In this document: positions 1 through 15,491 of the stretch, in pieces
How positions within the stretch are numbered: position 1 is the stretch's first letter
Layout of the letters: every line of letters starts with the position of its first letter
Notes under the pieces: model-generated
What the model saw: only the letters and a program-made list of their open reading frames with translations
Databases searched by the model: none
Told to the model about the DNA's origin: nothing
Position numbers and translations under genes: made by a program
Assembly (NCBI GenBank): GCA_920105625.2
Contig: OV050031.1
Coordinates: 44,762,925-44,826,924, forward strand
Length of the DNA stretch: 64,000 nucleotides
Direction of reading: 5' to 3'
Source: Clusia tigrina
Lineage: Eukaryota > Arthropoda > Insecta > Diptera > Clusiidae

Positions 1-10
1 GGAAATGCAA

Positions 11-2745
11 CTTAATTGTGATAAGCAATGGAATTTTCAATGGTAAGGCACTTTAATTTTAATTAGCATTTTTATTTTCAATGGTAATGCAATTTCATTT
101 TGTTTAGCAGTAAAGTGTTTAACGGTAGTGCAATTTAATTGAAATTAGAATTTAAAATTTTTAATAGTAATGCAATTTAATTTAAGTAGCATTGGAATAT
201 TCAATGGTAATGCAATTTAACTTTAATTAGCATTGGAATTTTCACAGATAATGGAATTTAATTTAATTAAAATTGAATTTGAGTAATGCAACTGAATTTT
301 AATTTGCTTAGAAATTTTCAATGGAAATGCAATTTAATTTTAATTTCATTGGTTACGCAATTTAACTTTAATTGGCATTGAAACTTTCAATGGTAATGCA
401 ATTTGATTTTAATTGGCATTGGAATTGTCAATGGTAATGAAATTAAAATTAAATTGCATTTTCACTTTCATTAGCATTGGAATTGTCAATGGTAATAAAG
501 ATTAATTGTAATTAGCATTGGAATCAATGGTTGTGCAATTTAATTTCAATTGGCATTGAAATTGTAAATGTTAATGCAACTTAATTTTGATTGGAATTGG
601 AATTTTTAATGGTAATGCAATTTAATTGTAATTAGCATTGGAGTTGTTTATGGTAAAGCAATTTTATTTTAATTGTCATTGGAATTGTCAATGGTAATGC
701 AATTTAACTTTAATTCGCATTGGAATTTTCAATGGTAATGCAATTTAATTTTAATTTCATTGGTTACGCAATTTAACTTTAATTGGCATTGGAACTTTCA
801 ATGGTAATGCAATTTGATTTTAATTGGCATTGGAATTGTCAATGGTAATGAAATTAAAATTAAATTGCACTTTCACTTTAATTAGCATTGGAATTGTCAA
901 TGGTTATAAAATTTAATTGTAATTAGCATTGGAATTTTCAATGGCAATGCAATTTTATTTTAATTGGCATTGGAATTATCTCTGGTAATGCAATTTAATT
1001 TAATTATTATTGGCATAGGAACTGTCAATGGTAATGCAATTTAACTTTAATTAGCATTGGAATTTTCAATAGTAATGCAATTGTATTTTTATTAACATTG
1101 GAATTTTCAATGGTAATGCAATTTTAATTTTTTAATGGTAATATAATTTAATTGTAATTAGCATTGGAAATTTCAATGGTAATGCAATTTATTTTAATTA
1201 GCATTGGCATTTTCAATGGTGACGCAATTTAATTTTAATATGCGTTTCAATGGCGGAATTTTCAATGGTAATGCAATTTAATTTTAATAGATATTGGATA
1301 TATCAATGGTAATGCAAATTAATTGTAATTAGCATTGAAATTTTCAATGGCAATGCAATTCAATTTTAATTAACATTGAAATTGTCAATGATAATTCAAC
1401 TTTATTTTAACTGGCATTGGAATTGTCAATGTAAATGCAATTTAACTTTAATTAGCTTTAGAATTTTCAATTGTAATGCCATTTAATTTTAAATGGCAAT
1501 GGAATTTTCAATAGTAATGCAATTTAATTTGAATTAGCATTACATTTTTAGAGAAAATTTTAATTTTAATTAGCATTAAATCTTTGAATGGAAGTGCCAT
1601 TTAATTGTAATTAGAAATTAAAATTTTCAATAGTAATGCAATTTAATTTTAATAGGGATTGGAATTTTCAATGGTGATGCAATTTGGCTTTAATTAGCAT
1701 TGGAATTTTTAATTGTATTGCATTTAATTCTAATTGGCATTGGAATTTTCGAAGGTATTGCAATTTAATATTAATTGGCATTGGAACTTTCCATGATTTT
1801 GCAATTTAATTTTAATAGGCATTGAATTGTCAATGGTTATGCCATTAATTGTAATTAGCATGGGAATTTTCAATGGTAATACAATTTAGTTTAAATTGGC
1901 ATTGGAATTTTCAATGTTAATGCAATTTAATTTTAATTGGCTTTGCAATTTTCAACGGTAATAAAAATTACTTTTAATTGGTATTGGAATTTTCAAAGGA
2001 AATGCAATTTAATTTTCATTGGCGTTGGAATTTCAAATTAAAATACCATTTAATTTTAACTGGCATTGGATTTTTTAATGGCAATGCATCTCAATTTTAA
2101 TTAGTATTGAAAATGTCAATGGTAATGCAATTTTATTCTAATTGGCATTGGAATTGTCAATTATAATGCAATTAATTTTAATTGGCATTGGAATTGTCAA
2201 TGGTAATGCAATTTAACTTTAATTAGCAATGGAGTTTTCAATTGTAATGCAATTTAATTTTAATTGGCAATTGAATATTCAATGGTAATGCATTTTAATT
2301 TAAATTAGCATTGGAATTTTCAATGCTAATGCAATTTAATGTTAATTAGCATACAAATTTTTAATGGTAATTCATATTAATTGTAATTAGAAATTAAAAT
2401 ATTCAATAGTAATGAAATTTAATTTTAGTTGGCATTGGAATTTTCAATGGTATTCCAATTGAATTGTAAGTTGTATTTCAATTTTCAATGGTAATGCAAT
2501 TTAAATTTAATTAGCATTGGAATTGTCAATGGTAATGCAATTTTATTTTCATTTGTATTGAAATTTTCAGTGGTACAGCAATTTAATTGTAATGAGCATT
2601 ACAATTTTCAATGGTAAAGCAATTGCGTTTTAATTAGCATTGGAATTTTCAATGGTAATGCAATTAAATTTTCATTTCCTTTGAATTTTTCAATTGTAAT
2701 ACAATTTAATTTGAATTCTCATTGGAATTGTCAATGGAAATGCAA
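11..2745 (+). repeat. HOR copy 1 (2735 bp, internally deleted)
   Basis: This copy is measured between recurrences of the marker CTTAATTGTGATAAGCAATG. It is about 232 bp shorter than a full copy. The deletion lies near 750, where the AATGCAATTTAATTTTAATT of one monomer is joined to the same string of a monomer normally ~235 bp further on, just before TCATTGGTTACG. The joint is within homologous monomer sequence, as expected for unequal exchange or replication slippage. Confidence 0.85.
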
Positions 2746-3661
2746 CTTAATTGTGATAAGCAATGGAATTTTCAATGGTAAGGCACTTTAATTTTAATTA
2801 GCATTTTTATTTTCAATGGTAATGCAATTTCATTTTGTTTAGCAGTAAAGTGTTTAACGGTAGTGCAATTTAATTGAAATTAGAATTTAAAATTTTTAAT
2901 AGTAATGCAATTTAATTTAAGTAGCATTGGAATATTCAATGGTAATGCAATTTAACTTTAATTAGCATTGGAATTTTCACAGATAATGGAATTTAATTTA
3001 ATTAAAATTGAATTTGAGTAATGCAACTGAATTTAATTTAATGCAATTTTATTCTAATTGGCATTGGAATTGTCAATTATAATGCAATTAATTTTAATTG
3101 GCATTGGAATTGTCAATGGTAATGCAATTTAACTTTAATTAGCAATGGAGTTTTCAATTGTAATGCAATTTAATTTTAATTGGCAATTGAATATTCAATG
3201 GTAATGCATTTTAATTTAAATTAGCATTGGAATTTTCAATGCTAATGCAATTTAATGTTAATTAGCATACAAATTTTTAATGGTAATTCATATTAATTGT
3301 AATTAGAAATTAAAATATTCAATAGTAATGAAATTTAATTTTAGTTGGCATTGGAATTTTCAATGGTATTCCAATTGAATTGTAAGTTGTATTTCAATTT
3401 TCAATGGTAATGCAATTTAAATTTAATTAGCTTTGGAATTGTCAATGGTAATGCAATTCTATTTTCATTTGTATTGAAATTTTCAGTGGTACAGCAATTT
3501 AATTGTAATGAGCATTACAATTTTCAATGGTAAAGCAATTGCGTTTTAATTAGCATTGGAATTTTCAATGGTAATGCAATTAAATTTTCATTTCCTTTGA
3601 ATTTTTCAATGGTAATACAATTTAATTTGAATTCTCATTGGAATTGTCAATGGAAATGCAA
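2746..3661 (+). repeat. HOR copy 2 (916 bp, ~50 monomers deleted)
   Basis: This severely shortened copy starts with the usual marker. Near 3030-3046 it jumps from the AATGCAACTGAATTT part of the HOR to the part containing ATTCTAATTGGC. The missing length relative to a full 2967-bp copy is 2051 bp, almost exactly 50 monomers of 41 bp. Confidence 0.85.
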
Positions 3662-6588
3662 CTTAATTGTGATAAGCAATGGAATTTTCAATGGTAAGGC
3701 ACTTTAATTTTAATTAGCATTTTTATATTCAATGGTAATGCAATTTCATTTTGTTTAGCAGTAAAGTGTTTAACGGTAGTGCAATTTAATTGAAATTAGA
3801 ATTTAAAATTTTTAATAGTAATGCTATTTAATTTAAGTAGCATTGGAATATTCAATGGTAATGCAATTTAACTTTAATTAGCATTGGAATTTTCACTGAT
3901 AATGGAATTTAATTTAATTAAAATTGAATTTGAGTAATGCAACTGAATTTTAATTTGCTTAGAAATTTTCAATGGAAATGCAATTTAATTTTAATTTCAT
4001 TGGTTACGCAATTTAACTTTAATTGGCATTGAAACTTTCAATGGTAATGCAATTTGATTTTAATTGGCATTGGAATTGTCAATGGTAATGAAATTAAAAT
4101 TAAATTGCATTTTCACTTTCATTAGCATTGGAATTGTCAATGGTAATAAAGATTAATTGTAATTAGCATTGGAATCAATGGTTGTGCAATTTAATTTCAA
4201 TTGGCATTGAAATTGTAAATGTTAATGCAACTTAATTTTAATTGGAATTGGAATTGTTAATGGTAATGCAATTTAATTGTAATTAGCATTGGATTTGTTT
4301 ATGGTAAAGCAATTTTATTTTAATTGTCATTGGAATTGTCAATGGTAATGCAATTTAATTTTAATTAGCATTGGAATTGTCAATGGTAATGCAAATTAAT
4401 TTTAATTACCAATGGAATTATCAATGATAATGTATTTTAATTTTAATTGGTATTGGAATTGTCAATTGTAATGCAATTTAACTGTAATTTGCATTGGAAT
4501 TTTCACTGATAATGGAATTTTATTTAATTGACATTGAATTTGAGTAATGCAACTGAATATTAATTTGCTTAGAAATTTTCAATGGAAATGCAATTTAATT
4601 TTAATTTCATTGGTTACGCAATTTAACTTTAATTGGCATTGGAACTTTCAATGGTAATGCAATTTGATTTTAATTGGCATTGGAATTGTCAATGGAAATG
4701 AAATTAAAATTAAATTGCACTTTTACTTTAATTAGCATTGGAATTGTCAATGGTTATAAAATTTAATTGTAATTAGCATTGGAATTTTCAATGGCAATGC
4801 AATTTTATTTTAATTGGCAATGGAATTATCTCTGGTAATGCAATTTAATTTAATTATAATTGGCATAGGAACTGTCAATGGTAATGCAATTTAACTTTAA
4901 TTAGCATTGGAATTTTCAATAGTAATGCAATTGTATTTTTATTAACATTGGAATTTTCAATGGTAATGAAATTTTAATTTTTTAATGGTAATATAATTTA
5001 ATTGAAATTAGCATTGGAAATTTCAATGGTAATGCAATTTATTTTAATTAGCATTGGCATTTTCAATGGTGACGCAATTTAATTTTAATATGCGTTGGAA
5101 TTTTCAATGGTAATGCAATTTAATTTTAATAGATATTGGATATATCAATGGTAATGCAAATTAATTGTAATTAGCATTGAAGTTTTCAATGGCAATGCAA
5201 TTCAATTTTAATTAACATTGAAATTGTCAATGATAATTCAACTTTATTTTAACTGGCATTGGAATTGTCAATGTAAATGGAATTTAACTTTAATTAGCTT
5301 TAGAATTTTCAATTGTAATGCCATTTAATTTTAAATGGCAATGGAATTTTCAATAGTAATGCAATTTAATTTGAATTAGCATTAAATTTTTAGAGAAAAT
5401 TTTAATTTTAATTAGCATTAAATCTTTGAATGGTAGTGCCATTTAATTGTAATTAGAAATTAAAATTTTCAATAGTAATGCAATTTAATTTTAATAGGGA
5501 TTGGAATTTTCAATGGTGATGCAATTTGGCTTTAATTAGCATTGGAATTTTTAATTGTATTGCATTTAATTTTAATTGGCATTGGAATTTTCGAAGGTAT
5601 TGCAATTTAATATTAATTGACATTGGAACTTTCCATGATTTTGCAATTTAATTTTAATAGGCATTGGAATTGTCAATGGTTATGCCATTAATTGTAATTA
5701 GCATGGGAATTTTCAATGGTAATACAATTTAGTTTAAATTGGCATTGGAATTTTCAATGTTAATGCAATTTAATTTTAATTGGCATTGCAATTTTCAACG
5801 GTAATAAAAATTACTTTTAATTGGTATTGGAATTTTCAAAGGAAATGCAATTTAATTTTCATTGGCGTTGGAATTTCAAATTAAAATACCATTTAATTTT
5901 AACTGGCATTGGATTTTTTAATGGCAATGCATCTCAATTTTAATTTGTATTGAAAATGTCAATGGTAATGCAATTTTATTCTAATTGGCATTGGAATTGT
6001 CAATTATAATGCAATTAATTTTAATTGGCATTGGAATTGTCAATGGTAATGCAATTTAACTTTAATTAGCAATGGAGTTTTCAATTGTAATGCAATTTAA
6101 TTTTAATTGGCAATTGAATATTCAATGGTAATGCATTTTAATTTAAATTAGCATTGGAATTTTCAATGCTAATGCAATTTAATGTTAATTAGCATACAAA
6201 TTTTTAATGGTAATTCATATTAATTGTAATTAGAAATTAAAATATTCAATAGTAATGAAATTTAATTTTAGTTGGCATTGGAATTTTCAATGGTATTCCA
6301 ATTGAATTGTAAGTTGTATTTCAATTTTCAATGGTAATGCAATTTAAATTTAATTAGCATTGGAATTGTCAATGGTAATGCAATTCTATTTTCATTTGTA
6401 TTGAAATTTTCAGTGGTACAGCAATTTAATTGTAATGAGCATTACAATTTTCAATGGTAAAGCAATTGCGTTTTAATTAGCATTGGAATTTTCAATGGTA
6501 ATGCAATAAAATTTTCATTTCCTTTGAATTTTTCAATGGTAATACAATTTAATTTGAATTCTCATTGGAATTGTCAATGGAAATGCAA
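3662..6588 (+). repeat. HOR copy 3 (2927 bp, one monomer missing)
   Basis: This is a near-complete copy. It lacks one monomer near 4340: the CTTTAATTCGCATTGG monomer seen at about 7280 in the next copy is absent here. The loss is about 40-41 bp and leaves the surrounding order intact. Confidence 0.85.
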
Positions 6589-9555
6589 CTTAATTGTGAT
6601 AAGCAATGGAATTTTCAATGGTAAGGCACTTTAATTTTAATTAATATTTTTATTTTCAATGGTAATGCAATTTCATTTTGTTTAGCAGTAAAGTGTTTAA
6701 CGGTAGTGCAATTTAATTGAAATTAGAATTTAAAGTTTTTAATAGTAATGCAATTTAATTTAAGTAGCATTGGAATATTCAATGGTAATGCAATTTAACT
6801 TTAATTAGCATTGGAATTTTCACTGATAATGGAATTTAATTTAATTAAAATTGAATTTGAGTAATGCAACTGAATTTTAATTTGCTTAGAAATTTTCAAT
6901 GGAAATGCAATTTAATTTTAATTTCATTGGTTACGCAATTTCACTTTAATTGGCATTGAAACTTTCAATGGTAATGCAATTTGATTTTAATTGGCATTGG
7001 AATTGTCAATGGTAATGAAATTAAAATTAAATTGCATTTTCACTTTCATTAGCATTGGAATTGTCAATGGTAATAAAGATTAATTGTAATTAGCATTGGA
7101 ATCAATAGTTGTGCAATTTAATTTCAATTGGCATTGAAATTGTAAATGTTAATGCAACTTAATTTTAATTGAAATTGGAATTTTTAATGGTAATGCAATT
7201 TAATTGTAATTAGCATTGGAGTTGTTTATGGTAAAGCAATTTTATTTTAATTGTCATTGGAAATGTCAATGGTAATGCAATTTAACTTTAATTCGCATTG
7301 GAATTTTCAATGGTAATGCAATTTAATTTTAATTAGCATTGGAATTGTCAATGGTAATGCAAATTAATTTTAATTACCAATGGAATTATCAATGATAATG
7401 TATTTTAATTTTAATTGGTATTGGAATTGTCAATTGTAATGCAATTTAACTGTAATTTGCATTGGAATTTTCACTGATAATGGAATTTTATTTAATTAAC
7501 ATTGAATTTGAATAATGCAACTGAATATTAATTTGCTTAGAAATTTTCAATGGAAATGCAATTTAATTTTAATTTCATTGGTTACGCAATTTAACTTTAA
7601 TTGGCATTGGAACTTTCAATGGTAATGCAATTTGATTTTAATTGGCATTGGAATTGTCAATGGTAATGAAATTAAAATTAAATTGCACTTTCACTTTAAT
7701 TAGCATTGGAATTGTCAATGGTTATAAAATTTAATTGTAATTAGCATTGGAATTTTCAATGGCAATGCAATTTTATTTTAATTGGCATTGGAATTATCTC
7801 TGGTAATGCAATTTAATTTAATTATTATTGGCATAGGAACTGTCAATGGTAATGCAATTTAACTTTAATTAGCATTGGAATTTTCAATAGTAATGCAATT
7901 GTATTTTTATTAACATTGGAATTTTCAATGGTAATGCAATTTTAATTTTTTAATGGTAATATAATTTAATTGTAATTAGCATTGGAAATTTCAATGGTAA
8001 TGCAATTTATTTTAATTAGCATTGGCATTTTCAATGGTGACGCAATTTAATTTTAATATGCGTTGGAATTTTCAATGGTAATGCAATTTAATTTTAATAG
8101 ATATTGGATATATCAATGGTAATGCAAATTAATTGTAATTAGCATTGAAATTTTCAATGGCAATGCAATTCAATTTTAATTAACATTGAAATTGTCAATG
8201 ATAATTCAACTTTATTTTAACTGGCATTGGAATTGTCAATGTAAATGCAATTTAACTTTAATTAGCTTTAGAATTTTCAATTGTAATGCCATTTAATTTT
8301 AAATGGCAATGGAATTTTCAATAGTAATGCAATTTAATTTGAATTCGCATTACATTTTTAGAGAAAATTTTAATTTTAATTAGCATTAAATCTTTGAATG
8401 GAAGTGCCATTTAATTGTAATTAGAAATTAAAATTTTCAATAGTAATGCAATTTAATTTTAATAGGGATTGGAATTTTCAATGGTGATGCAATTTGGCTT
8501 TAATTAGCATTGGAATTTTTAATTGTATTGCATTTAATTCTAATTGGCATTGGAATTTTCGAAGGTATTGCAATTTAATATTAATTGGCATTGGAACTTT
8601 CCATGATTTTGCAATTTAATTTTAATAGGCATTGAATTGTCAATGGTTATGCCATTAATTGTAATTAGCATGGGAATTTTCAATGGTAATACAATTTAGT
8701 TTAAATTGGCATTGGAATTTTCAATGTTAATGCAATTTAATTTTAATTGGCTTTGCAATTTTCAACGGTAATAAAAATTACTTTTAATTGGTATTGGAAT
8801 TTTCAAAGGAAATGCAATTTAATTTTCATTGGCGTTGGAATTTCAAATTAAAATACCATTTAATTTTAACTGGCATTGGATTTTTTAATGGCAATGCATC
8901 TCAATTTTAATTAGTATTGAAAATGTCAATGGTAATGCAATTTTATTCTAATTGGCATTGGAATTGTCAATTATAATGCAATTAATTTTAATTGGCATTG
9001 GAATTGTCAATGGTAATGCAATTTAACTTTAATTAGCAATGGAGTTTTCAATTGTAATGCAATTTAATTTTAATTGGCAATTGAATATTCAATGGTAATG
9101 CATTTTAATTTAAATTAGCATTGGAATTTTCAATGCTAATGCAATTTAATGTTAATTAGCATACAAATTTTTAATGGTAATTCATATTAATTGTAATTAG
9201 AAATTAAAATATTCAATAGTAATGAAATTTAGTTTTAGTTGGCATTGGAATTTTCAATGGTATTCCAATTGAATTGTAAGTTGTATTTCAATTTTCAATG
9301 GTAATGCAATTTAAATTTAATTAGCATTGGAATTGTCAATGGTAATGCAATTTTATTTTCATTTGTATTGAAATTTTCAGTGGTACAGCAATTTAATTGT
9401 AATGAGCATTACAATTTTCAATGGTGAAGCAATTGCGTTTTAATTAGCATTGGAATTTTCAATGGTAATGCAATTAAATTTTCATTTCCTTTGAATTTTT
9501 CAATTGTAATACAATTTAATTTGAATTCTCATTGGAATTGTCAATGGAAATGCAA
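6589..9555 (+). repeat. HOR copy 4 (2967 bp, type B)
   Basis: This is a full-length copy of type B. Shared diagnostic variants with copy 6 include TTAATATTTTTATTTTC near 6643, ATTTAAAGTTTTT near 6729, GCAATTTCACTTTAATTGG near 6945 and GAATTTGAATAATG near 7504. Confidence 0.88.
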
Positions 9556-12524
9556 CTTAATTGTGATAAGCAATGGAATTTTCAATGGTAAGGCACTTTA
9601 ATTTTAATTAGCATTTTTATTTTCAATGGTAATGCAATTTCATTTTGTTTAGCAGTAAAGTGTTTAACGGTAGTGCAATTTAATTGAAATTAGAATTTAA
9701 AATTTTTAATAGTAATGCAATTTAATTTAAGTAGCATTGGAATATTCAATGGTAATGCAATTTAACTTTAATTAGCATTGGAATTTTCACAGATAATGGA
9801 ATTTAATTTAATTAAAATTGAATTTGAGTAATGCAACTGAATTTTAATTTGCTTAGAAATTTTCAATGGAAATGCAATTTAATTTTAATTTCATTGGTTA
9901 CGCAATTTAACTTTAATTGGCATTGAAACTTTCAATGGTAATGCAATTTGATTTTAATTGGCATTGGAATTGTCAATGGTAATGAAATTAAAATAAAATT
10001 GCATTTTCACTTTCATTAGCATTGGAATTGTCAATGGTAATAAAGATTAATTGTAATTAGCATTGGAATCAATGGTTGTGCAATTTAATTTCAATTGGCA
10101 TTGAAATTGTAAATGTTAATGCAACTTAATTTTAATTGGAATTGGAATTTTTAATGGTAATGCAATTTAATTGTAATTAGCATTGGAGTTGTTTATGGTA
10201 AAGCAATTTTATTTTAATTGTCATTGGAATTGTCAATGGTAATGCAATTTAACTTTAATTCGCATTGGGATTTTTCAATGGTAATGCAATTTAATTTTAA
10301 TTAGCATTGGAATTGTCAATGGTAATGCAAATTAATTTTAATTACCAATGGAATTATCAATGATAATGTATTTTAATTTTAATTGGTATTGGAATTGTCA
10401 ATTGTAATGCAATTTAACTGTTATTTGCATTGGAATTTTCACTGATAATGGAATTTTATTTAATTAACATTGAATTTGAGTAATGCAACTGAATATTAAT
10501 TTGCTTAGAAATTTTCAATGGAAATGCAATTTAATTTTAATTTCATTGGTTACGCAATTTAACTTTAATTGGCATTGGAACTTTCAATGGTAATACAATT
10601 TGATTTTAATTGGCTTTGGAATTGTCAATGGTAATGAAATTAAAATTAAATTGCACTTTCACTTTAATTAGCATTGGAATTGTCAATGGTTATAAAATTT
10701 AATTGTAATTAGCATTGGAATTTTCAATGGCAATGCAATTTTATTTTAATTGGCAATGGAATTATCTCTGGTAATGCAATTTAATTTAATTATAATTGGC
10801 ATAGGAACTGTCAATGGTAATGCAATTTAACTTTAATTAGCATTGGAATTTTCAATAGTAATGCAATTGTATTTTTATTAACATTGGAATTTTCAATGGT
10901 AATGCAATTTTAATTTTTTAATGGTAATATAATTTAATTGTAATTAGCATTGGAAATTTCAATGGTAATGCAATTTATTTTAATTAGCATTGGCATTTTC
11001 AATGGTGACGCAATTTAATTTTAATATGCGTTGGAATTTTCAATGGTAATGCAATTTAATTTTAATAGATATTGAATATATCAATGGTAATGCAAATTAA
11101 TTGTAATTAGCATTGAAATTTTCAATGGCAATGCAATTCAATTTTAATTAACATTGAAATTGTCAATGATAATTGAACTTTATTTTAACTGGCATTGGAA
11201 TTGTCAATGTAAATGCAATTTAACTTTAATTAGCTTTAGAATTTTCAATTGTAATGCCATTTAATTTTAAATGGCAATGGAATTTTCAATAGTAATGCAA
11301 TTTAATTTGAATTAGCATTAAATTTTTAGAGAAAATTTTAATTTTAATTAGCATTAAATCTTTGAATGGTAGTGCCATTTAATTGTAATTAGAAATTAAA
11401 ATTTTCAATAGTAATGCAATTTAATTTTAATAGGGATTGGAATTTTCAATGGTGATGCAATTTGGCTTTAATTAGCATTGGAATTTTTAATTGTATTGCA
11501 TTTAATTTTAATTGGCATTGGAATTTTCGAAGGTATTGCAATTTAATATTAATTGGCATTGGAACTTTCCATGATTTTGCAATTTAATTTTAATAGGCAT
11601 TGGAATTGTCAATGGTTATGCCATTAATTGTAATTAGCATGGGAATTTTCAATGGTAATACAATTTAGTTTAAATTGGCATTGGAATTTTCAATGTTAAT
11701 GCAATTTAATTTTAATTGGCATTGCACTTTTCAACGGTAATAAAAATTACTTTTAATTGGTATTGGAATTTTCAAAGGAAATGCAATTTAATTTTCATTG
11801 GCGTTGGAATTTCAAATTAAAATAAAATTTAATTTTAACTGGCATTGGATTTTTTAATGGCAATGCATCTCAATTTTAATTTGTATTGAAAATGTCAATG
11901 GTAATGCAATTTTATTCTAATTGGCATTGGAATTGTCAATTATAATGCAATTAATTTTAATTGGCATTGGAATTGTCAATGGTAATGCAATTTAACTTTA
12001 ATTAGCAATGGAGTTTTCAATTGTAATGCAATTTAATTTTAATTGGCAATTGAATATTCAATGGTAATGCATTTTAATTTAAATTAGCATTGGAATTTTC
12101 AATGCTAATGCAATTTAATGTTAATTAGCATACAAATTTTTAATGGTAATTCATATTAATTGTAATTAGAAATTAAAATATTCAATAGTAATGAAATTTA
12201 ATTTTAGTTGGCATTGGAATTTTCAATGGTATTCCAATTGAATTGTAAGTTGTATTTCAATTTTCAATGGTAATGCAATTTAAATTTAATTAGCATTGGA
12301 ATTGTCAATGGTAATGCAATTCTATTTTCATTTGTATTGAAATTTTCAGTGGTACAGCAATTTAATTGTAATGAGCATTACAATTTTCAATGGTAAAGCA
12401 ATTGCGTTTTAATTAGCATTGGAATTTTCAATGGTAATGTAATAAAATTTTCATTTCCTTTGAATTTTTCAATGGTAATACAATTTAATTTGAATTCTCA
12501 TTGGAATTGTCAATGGAAATGCAA
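9556..12524 (+). repeat. HOR copy 5 (2969 bp, type A)
   Basis: This is a full-length copy of type A. It carries TTAGCATTTTTATTTTC near 9608, ATTTAAAATTTTT near 9687 and GAATTTGAGTAATG near 10471, which are the alternatives to the type B variants. The same set recurs in copy 7, 5936 bp further on. Confidence 0.88.
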
Positions 12525-15491
12525 CTTAATTGTGATAAGCAATGGAATTTTCAATGGTAAGGCACTTTAATTTTAATTAATATTTTTATTTTCAATGGTA
12601 ATGCAATTTCATTTTGTTTAGCAGTAAAGTGTTTAACGGTAGTGCAATTTAATTGAAATTAGAATTTAAAGTTTTTAATAGTAATGCAATTTAATTTAAG
12701 TAGCATTGGAATATTCAATGGTAATGCAATTTAACTTTAATTAGCATTGGAATTTTCACTGATAATGGAATTTAATTTAATTAAAATTGAATTTGAGTAA
12801 TGCAACTGAATTTTAATTTGCTTAGAAATTTTCAATGGAAATGCAATTTAATTTTAATTTCATTGGTTACGCAATTTCACTTTAATTGGCATTGAAACTT
12901 TCAATGGTAATGCAATTTGATTTTAATTGGCATTGGAATTGTCAATGGTAATGAAATTAAAATTAAATTGCATTTTCACTTTCATTAGCATTGGAATTGT
13001 CAATGGTAATAAAGATTAATTGTAATTAGCATTGGAATCAATGGTTGTGCAATTTAATTTCAATTGGCATTGAAATTGTAAATGTTAATGCAACTTAATT
13101 TTAATTGAAATTGGAATTTTTAATGGTAATGCAATTTAATTGTAATTAGCATTGGAGTTGTTTATGGTAAAGCAATTTTATTTTAATTGTCATTGGAATT
13201 GTCAATGGTAATGCAATTTAACTTTAATTCGCATTGGAATTTTCAATGGTAATGCAATTTAATTTTAATTAGCATTGGAATTGTCAATGGTAATGCAAAT
13301 TAATTTTAATTACCAATGGAATTATCAATGATAATGTATTTTAATTTTAATTGGTATTGGAATTGTCAATTGTAATGCAATTTAACTGTAATTTGCATTG
13401 GAATTTTCACTGATAATGGAATTTTATTTAATTAACATTGAATTTGAATAATGCAACTGAATATTAATTTGCTTAGAAATTTTCAATGGAAATGCAATTT
13501 AATTTTAATTTCATTGGTTACGCAATTTAACTTTAATTGGCATTGGAACTTTCAATGGTAATGCAATTTGATTTTAATTGGCATTGGAATTGTCAATGGT
13601 AATGAAATTAAAATTAAATTGCACTTTCACTTTAATTAGCATTGGAATTGTCAATGGTTATAAAATTTAATTGTAATTAGCATTGGAATTTTCAATGGCA
13701 ATGCAATTTTATTTTAATTGGCATTGGAATTATCTCTGGTAATGCAATTTAATTTAATTATTATTGGCATAGGAACTGTCAATGGTAATGCAATTTAACT
13801 TTAATTAGCATTGGAATTTTCAATAGTAATGCAATTGTATTTTTATTAACATTGGAATTTTCAATGGTAATGCAATTTTAATTTCTTAATGGTAATATAA
13901 TTTAATTGTAATTAGCATTGGAAATTTCAATGGTAATGCAATTTATTTTAATTAGCATTGGCATTTTCAATGGTGACGCAATTTAATTTTAATATGCGTT
14001 GGAATTTTCAATGGTAATGCAATTTAATTTTAATAGATATTGGATATATCAATGGTAATGCAAATTAATTGTAATTAGCATTGAAATTTTCAATGGCAAT
14101 GCAATTGAATTTTAATTAACATTGAAATTGTCAATGATAATTCAACTTTATTTTAACTGGCATTGGAATTGTCAATGTAAATGCAATTTAACTTTAATTA
14201 GCTTTAGAATTTTCAATTGTAATGCCATTTAATTTTAAATGGCAATGGAATTTTCAATAGTAATGCAATTTAATTTGAATTAGCATTACATTTTTAGAGA
14301 AAATTTTAATTTTAATTAGCATTAAATCTTTGAATGGAAGTGCCATTTAATTGTAATTAGAAATTAAAATTTTCAATAGTAATGCAATTTAATTTTAATA
14401 GGGATTGGAATTTTCAATGGTGATGCAATTTGGCTTTAATTAGCATTGGAATTTTTAATTGTATTGCATTTAATTCTAATTGGCATTGGAATTTTCGAAG
14501 GTATTGCAATTTAATATTAATTGGCATTGGAACTTTCCATGATTTTGCAATTTAATTTTAATAGGCATTGAATTGTCAATGGTTATGCCATTAATTGTAA
14601 TTAGCATGGGAATTTTCAATGGTAATACAATTTAGTTTAAATTGGCATTGGAATTTTCAATGTTAATGCAATTTAATTTTAATTGGCTTTGCAATTTTCA
14701 ACGGTAATAAAAATTACTTTTAATTGTTATTGGAATTTTCAAAGGAAATGCAATTTAATTTTCATTGGCGTTGGAATTTCAAATTAAAATACCATTTAAT
14801 TTTAACTGGCATTGGATTTTTTAATGGCAATGCATCTCAATTTTAATTAGTATTGAAAATGTCAATGGTAATGCAATTTTATTCTAATTGGCATTGGAAT
14901 TGTCACTTATAATGCAATTAATTTTAATTGGCATTGGAATTGTCAATGGTAATGCAATTTAACTTTAATTAGCAATGGAGTTTTCAATTGTAATGCAATT
15001 TAATTTTAATTGGCAATTGAATATTCAATGGTAATGCATTTTAATTTAAATTAGCATTGGAATTTTCAATGCTAATGCAATTTAATGTTAATTAGCATAC
15101 AAATTTTTAATGGTAATTCATATTAATTGTAATTAGAAATTAAAATATTCAATAGTAATGAAATTTAATTTTAGTTGGCATTGGAATTTTCAATGGTATT
15201 CCAATTGAATTGTAAGTTGTATTTCAATTTTCAATGGTGATGCAATTTAAATTTAATTAGCATTGGAATTGTCAATGGTAATGCAATTTTATTTTCATTT
15301 GTATTGAAATTTTCAGTGGTACAGCAATTTAATTGTAATGAGCATTACAATTTTCAATGGTAAAGCAATTGCGTTTTAATTAGCATTGGAATTTTCAATG
15401 GTAATGCAATTAAATTTTCATTTCCTTTGAATTTTTCAATTGTAATACAATTTAATTTGAATTCTCATTGGAATTGTCAATGGAAATGCAA
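12525..15491 (+). repeat. HOR copy 6 (2967 bp, type B)
   Basis: This is a full-length type B copy, 5936 bp downstream of copy 4. It shares the diagnostic variants listed there, including ATTTAAAGTTTTT near 12667 and GAATTTGAATAATG near 13440. Confidence 0.88.
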
